Shown here piece by piece: positions 61,117-64,000 of a DNA stretch of 64,000 nt (within the stretch, counting starts at the first letter, position 1; each line of letters opens with the position of its first letter). The notes under the pieces are model-generated. The model did not search any database and was not told the origin of the DNA. It saw only the letters and a list, made by a program, of their open reading frames with translations. Both the position numbers and the translations under genes were made by a program. The stretch is from Apiospora phragmitis (lineage: Eukaryota > Ascomycota > Sordariomycetes > Amphisphaeriales > Apiosporaceae), in contig JAQQWL010000006.1 in NCBI GenBank assembly GCA_038363925.1, positions 4,010,501-4,074,500 on the forward strand. The letters are read 5' to 3'.

Positions 61117-62875
61117 TCAAGCCTCGACAGGATGACACCAAGCATGCAAGTGCCTCCGTGGGTAAGCCGCCGCGATGCACTCCCGCCACTGCATATCCTC
61201 GGCCGTGGTCCCGTCGAGGCTCATGTCGAAGCGGCGCAGCATCGTCGCGTACGCAATGTACAGCTCGCACATGGACAAGTTGACGCCGAAGCACGCGCGT
61301 GGCCCCCGGCTGAACGGCACGAGCCAGTGCTCCAGGTTGTGCGGCTTGTGGTCGCCCGGCAGCCAGCGCGCCGGCTTGAAGGCCAGCGCGTCCGCGAAGA
61401 TCGCCTCGGACTGGTGCACGTGCAGGATCCCCATGCCCACGGCGGCGCCGGCGGGGATGTGCTGGCCGCAGAGGACGGCGCCCTGGGCCGGCACGACGCG
61501 CGTCAGCGACACGCCCGACGGGATGAAGCGGAGGGACTCCTTGATGGTGGCGGTCAGCAGCGGGAGGGCCTCGAGGTCCGCGAGGCTCGGCCGCGTGTCC
61601 AGGAACGGCCAGACGGTGAGCAGTTCCTCCCGCAGGGCCTTGAGGAGCTCCGGCTGCTGCAGGAGGTGCCAGTGGCCCATGACCAGCGTGTCGGCGACGG
61701 TGTTGGAGCCGGCGAATACGAGCGTGAAGCCCTCGTCGTGCAGCTCGGTGAGGTCGGGCAGCACCTTGGTCCGCCACGCGTTGGCGTCGAGCATGCGGTG
61801 GAAGAGGGTCTGGTGCGGCGTGTCCTCGAGCTTCTCGGGCGAGTGCAGGACCGCCTGCAGCTGGCGGTGGATGATGTCGCGGACCTGGTACAAGCGCGGG
61901 GCGATGACGTCGGCGTTGGGCAGCAGCTGCATCACCAGGGTGGGCGGGAAGGCGTAGGTCAGCTTCCGGATCCAGCTGAAGTTCTTGAGCATGGGCAGGG
62001 CCGGCAGCGTGGCGTCCATGCCGAGGATCAGGGGGTCCGGAAATCGGGCGCGCTCAGGGCGCCGATGTTGTTGCCGAACGTGAAGGACATGATGGTGTCG
62101 AGGGTGAAGGAGCGAAATGCGTAGAGAAGATCTATGGATCGTCGCGTCCCGTCCATCGTCGAAATGGCAGACGCGAGCTTGGCTGCCTAGTTCCCGATCA
62201 ATTAGACGTGGCAGGTAGATGACGACTGAGGGGTGGACAAATACTCACATTCTGCCACACTAGACCTTCGATGTTCTGAATGGCTTTCTTGGAGAACATC
62301 GGCATGAGGACCTCTCTTCGCTCTATAGCGCTAGAGGCGTAAGCTACTATTCGGAAAAGGGGGGTTATTAAGCTACCGACCTTTGGCCTGAGCATACTTC
62401 CGATAGACAAACGACCCAGACTTGAAACCGGTCACGTTGTATAGCTCATCGTCCTTATCCCATCGTTTGGTCATGTTGTATATCTCATGAAATGCGGATG
62501 GGTTTCCGAAATGCAACTGTGGTCCCAGATATTAACCACTGTGGTAAGATTGTAGTGCTCGTGCCAAAGGCAAATGCTTACCTCATTTGGCGATACTCGG
62601 ATAATATCACCTGTCTCAACGTGTTAACAAACAGAGTAGTAACAAGCTCAACACTGATTCTTACCATATTGTTTATGTAGCTCAAGTAGCTGTTGAGCTA
62701 AGTTTTGTTGCAGTATAACCTCCTTATAGGCCCTCCAAAGCCCGGTAGCTCCAGCCATGACAGGCCCCGGAAACTTCCGCAAGGGATGGAAAAACACATT
62801 GTACACAATCCTGCCAAAGAACAAAACAATGGGAGCGGCAACGGTAGCCCATAGCCAAACTGTACTGAACATCAT
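61117..62875 (-). pseudogene. Cytochrome P450 monooxygenase with a one-base frameshift in the last exon
   Basis: Exons on the minus strand are 62875-62665, 62610-62582, 62516-62381, 62322-62249 and 62186-61117, with introns of 54, 65, 58 and 62 bp. Together they give about 506 residues, normal for a P450. The N-terminus is a membrane anchor followed by FFHPLRKFPGP. Later come YGDIIRVSPNE, the I-helix AGSNT (about 309-313), ESLR of the K-helix (367-370), FKPARW and the haem loop FSRGPRACFG with Cys at about 449. The I-helix has Asn where Asp/Glu is usual. The frame breaks near 62040: DFR is followed by a stop unless one G is restored, after which PLILGMDATLPALPM continues normally. The last exon is unusually GC-rich. 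Substrate is unknown; the sequence style is that of fungal secondary-metabolism P450s. If the indel is an assembly error the gene is intact. Confidence 0.88.
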
Positions 62876-64000
62876 AATGGATGAAGATAATTATTCTTAA
62901 GCGGTGGTAGGGATAGGTGATGCAACGATTTTATTGCCAAAAGCTGCCGCGCCTACAGCGGTGCGGGTTCAATTTGTACTATTTAGAGGCGACCACATCC
63001 TTGTCAGTGAACACTATGTATATATCGGACCATCCGATAGTGTCCTCGCAGAAGTCTTGGCGCCTAGCACGGCAGAACAAGATTACATTGCATCTTGCGA
63101 CAGCGATCTTCAACGGCCGGGATCTTGGCTTTTCCCTGAGCCTTTGGGGCACGTGAAGTTTCCTCCAACTAACGTCCCGAATATTTAGAAGCGTTGGTGG
63201 GTCAAGAAGCATGCCTCGATAGGAGTGAGCCTATGCTAGTTCGCAAGGGATCTTCAGGCCTGGTCAGAGGGAGAAATGGCTGATATACGAGTGGTAGAGC
63301 GCGAACGTCACCAGACCCCCAAATCACTTGCTATGGCCGGTCTTGGTAATAAGCACTATAAAAATTGAGTTCCTAATTCCTTGCCGATCACTGCAAGATA
63401 GTCACGAGGATGTTCCTCATCCACACCGTTGGGGCCATGTACTGCTCCATGCGGGTCTGGAACGTCAAAACACTGCTATCGTAGCTCGCTACATGGATCA
63501 AGAGGTAGTATGCGGCACGCTGTTGGCAATTTTAGACTATTCTAGACCGTTCGTTTCCGGGCCCATGGGGCGAGGTGGTGTGAACATCCTGATACCAAAC
63601 AGTGAAACAGTTTGATCTTCACCTCGACGCCAAGCTGCCTACTAGTCTTCAAACAGTATAAGACCAGAGTATTGGCCAGCACGATAGTGGCTAAGAAGAA
63701 CCTGGCATGTTTCATATCGCTTGACCAGGAAGCTTGTGAACAAATCAAAAGAAATAGAAAAGAAACAATCGGATGAGTGGTACCGAGTGCTCGGGGAAAA
63801 GAAAATCACATGAATTAGCAGAAGCTTGAAACTAGTATATGATATGTGTGTAAGTTAGTTGGCAGATGGTGTGCACCCAGTCAAGGTCACATCCGGCGAT
63901 CTCTTGCCCCGCACTTCAGTCCGTGGTGCCCCAGAAGTGGACGAATACTACCTAAAAGGGGGGAAGAATACCACTATACTACTGCACGTGCTGATCCTTT
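62876..64000. other. Region upstream of the P450, no gene recognised
   Basis: The first part should be the P450 promoter. Short frames on both strands to 63748 show no known domain. The window ends inside this stretch. Confidence 0.45.

Noticed and set aside
61132..62124. Long plus-strand ORFs (330 and 260 codons) opposite the P450
   Set aside because: They are antisense to a clear P450 exon and result from its high GC content; the translation is low in complexity and has no domain.

Overview
This window looks like filamentous ascomycete DNA, most likely a Sordariomycete and probably in the Hypocreales. The reasons are short introns of 47-77 bp with GT...AG ends, a fungal highly reducing polyketide synthase, a velvet-family regulator, a fungal oligopeptide (OPT) transporter, fungal BTB and P450 genes, and an AT-rich transposon island with the CpA-to-TpA decay of repeat-induced point mutation (RIP). 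Species cannot be named from the sequence alone.

Left part (1-6.2 kb): the 5' end of a polyketide synthase (minus strand, running off the window) is divergent from a family-1 glycosyltransferase (plus strand). Downstream is a LovG/FSH-like serine hydrolase broken by a frameshift and a stop. Together these resemble the edge of a glycosylated-polyketide cluster. A cysteine-rich protein with five zinc-knuckle-like modules follows. A gene-poor stretch (6.2-19.8 kb) leads to a velvet-domain regulator of the VosA/VelC type with an apparent one-base frame break in its C-terminal tail.

Middle (21.6-41.5 kb): mostly non-coding DNA. It holds a GC-rich, 5'-truncated Tad-like LINE tail, a five-exon OPT transporter (plus strand), a two-exon BTB protein (minus strand, convergent with the OPT gene) and a short orphan exon.

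Right part: 41,545-59,906 is an 18.4-kb AT-rich island flanked by inverted repeats and a TA duplication. The outer shell is a Fot1/pogo-like DNA transposon, split and degenerate. Inside are four LTRs and two Gypsy (Ty3) retroelement bodies, all in minus orientation, plus a LINE reverse-transcriptase fragment. LTR lengths and a likely 5-bp target duplication suggest one Gypsy copy is nested in another. RIP is close to saturation in most of it but uneven and strand-biased in places. Just beyond the island is a six-part cytochrome P450 gene (minus strand) with a one-base frameshift.

Three otherwise well-conserved genes (hydrolase, velvet, P450) each carry a single-base frame break in or next to a homopolymer. 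Assembly indels should therefore be excluded before calling them pseudogenes. No wholly new system is evident. The most informative features are the nested, unevenly RIP-mutated island and the partly decayed PKS-UGT-hydrolase locus.
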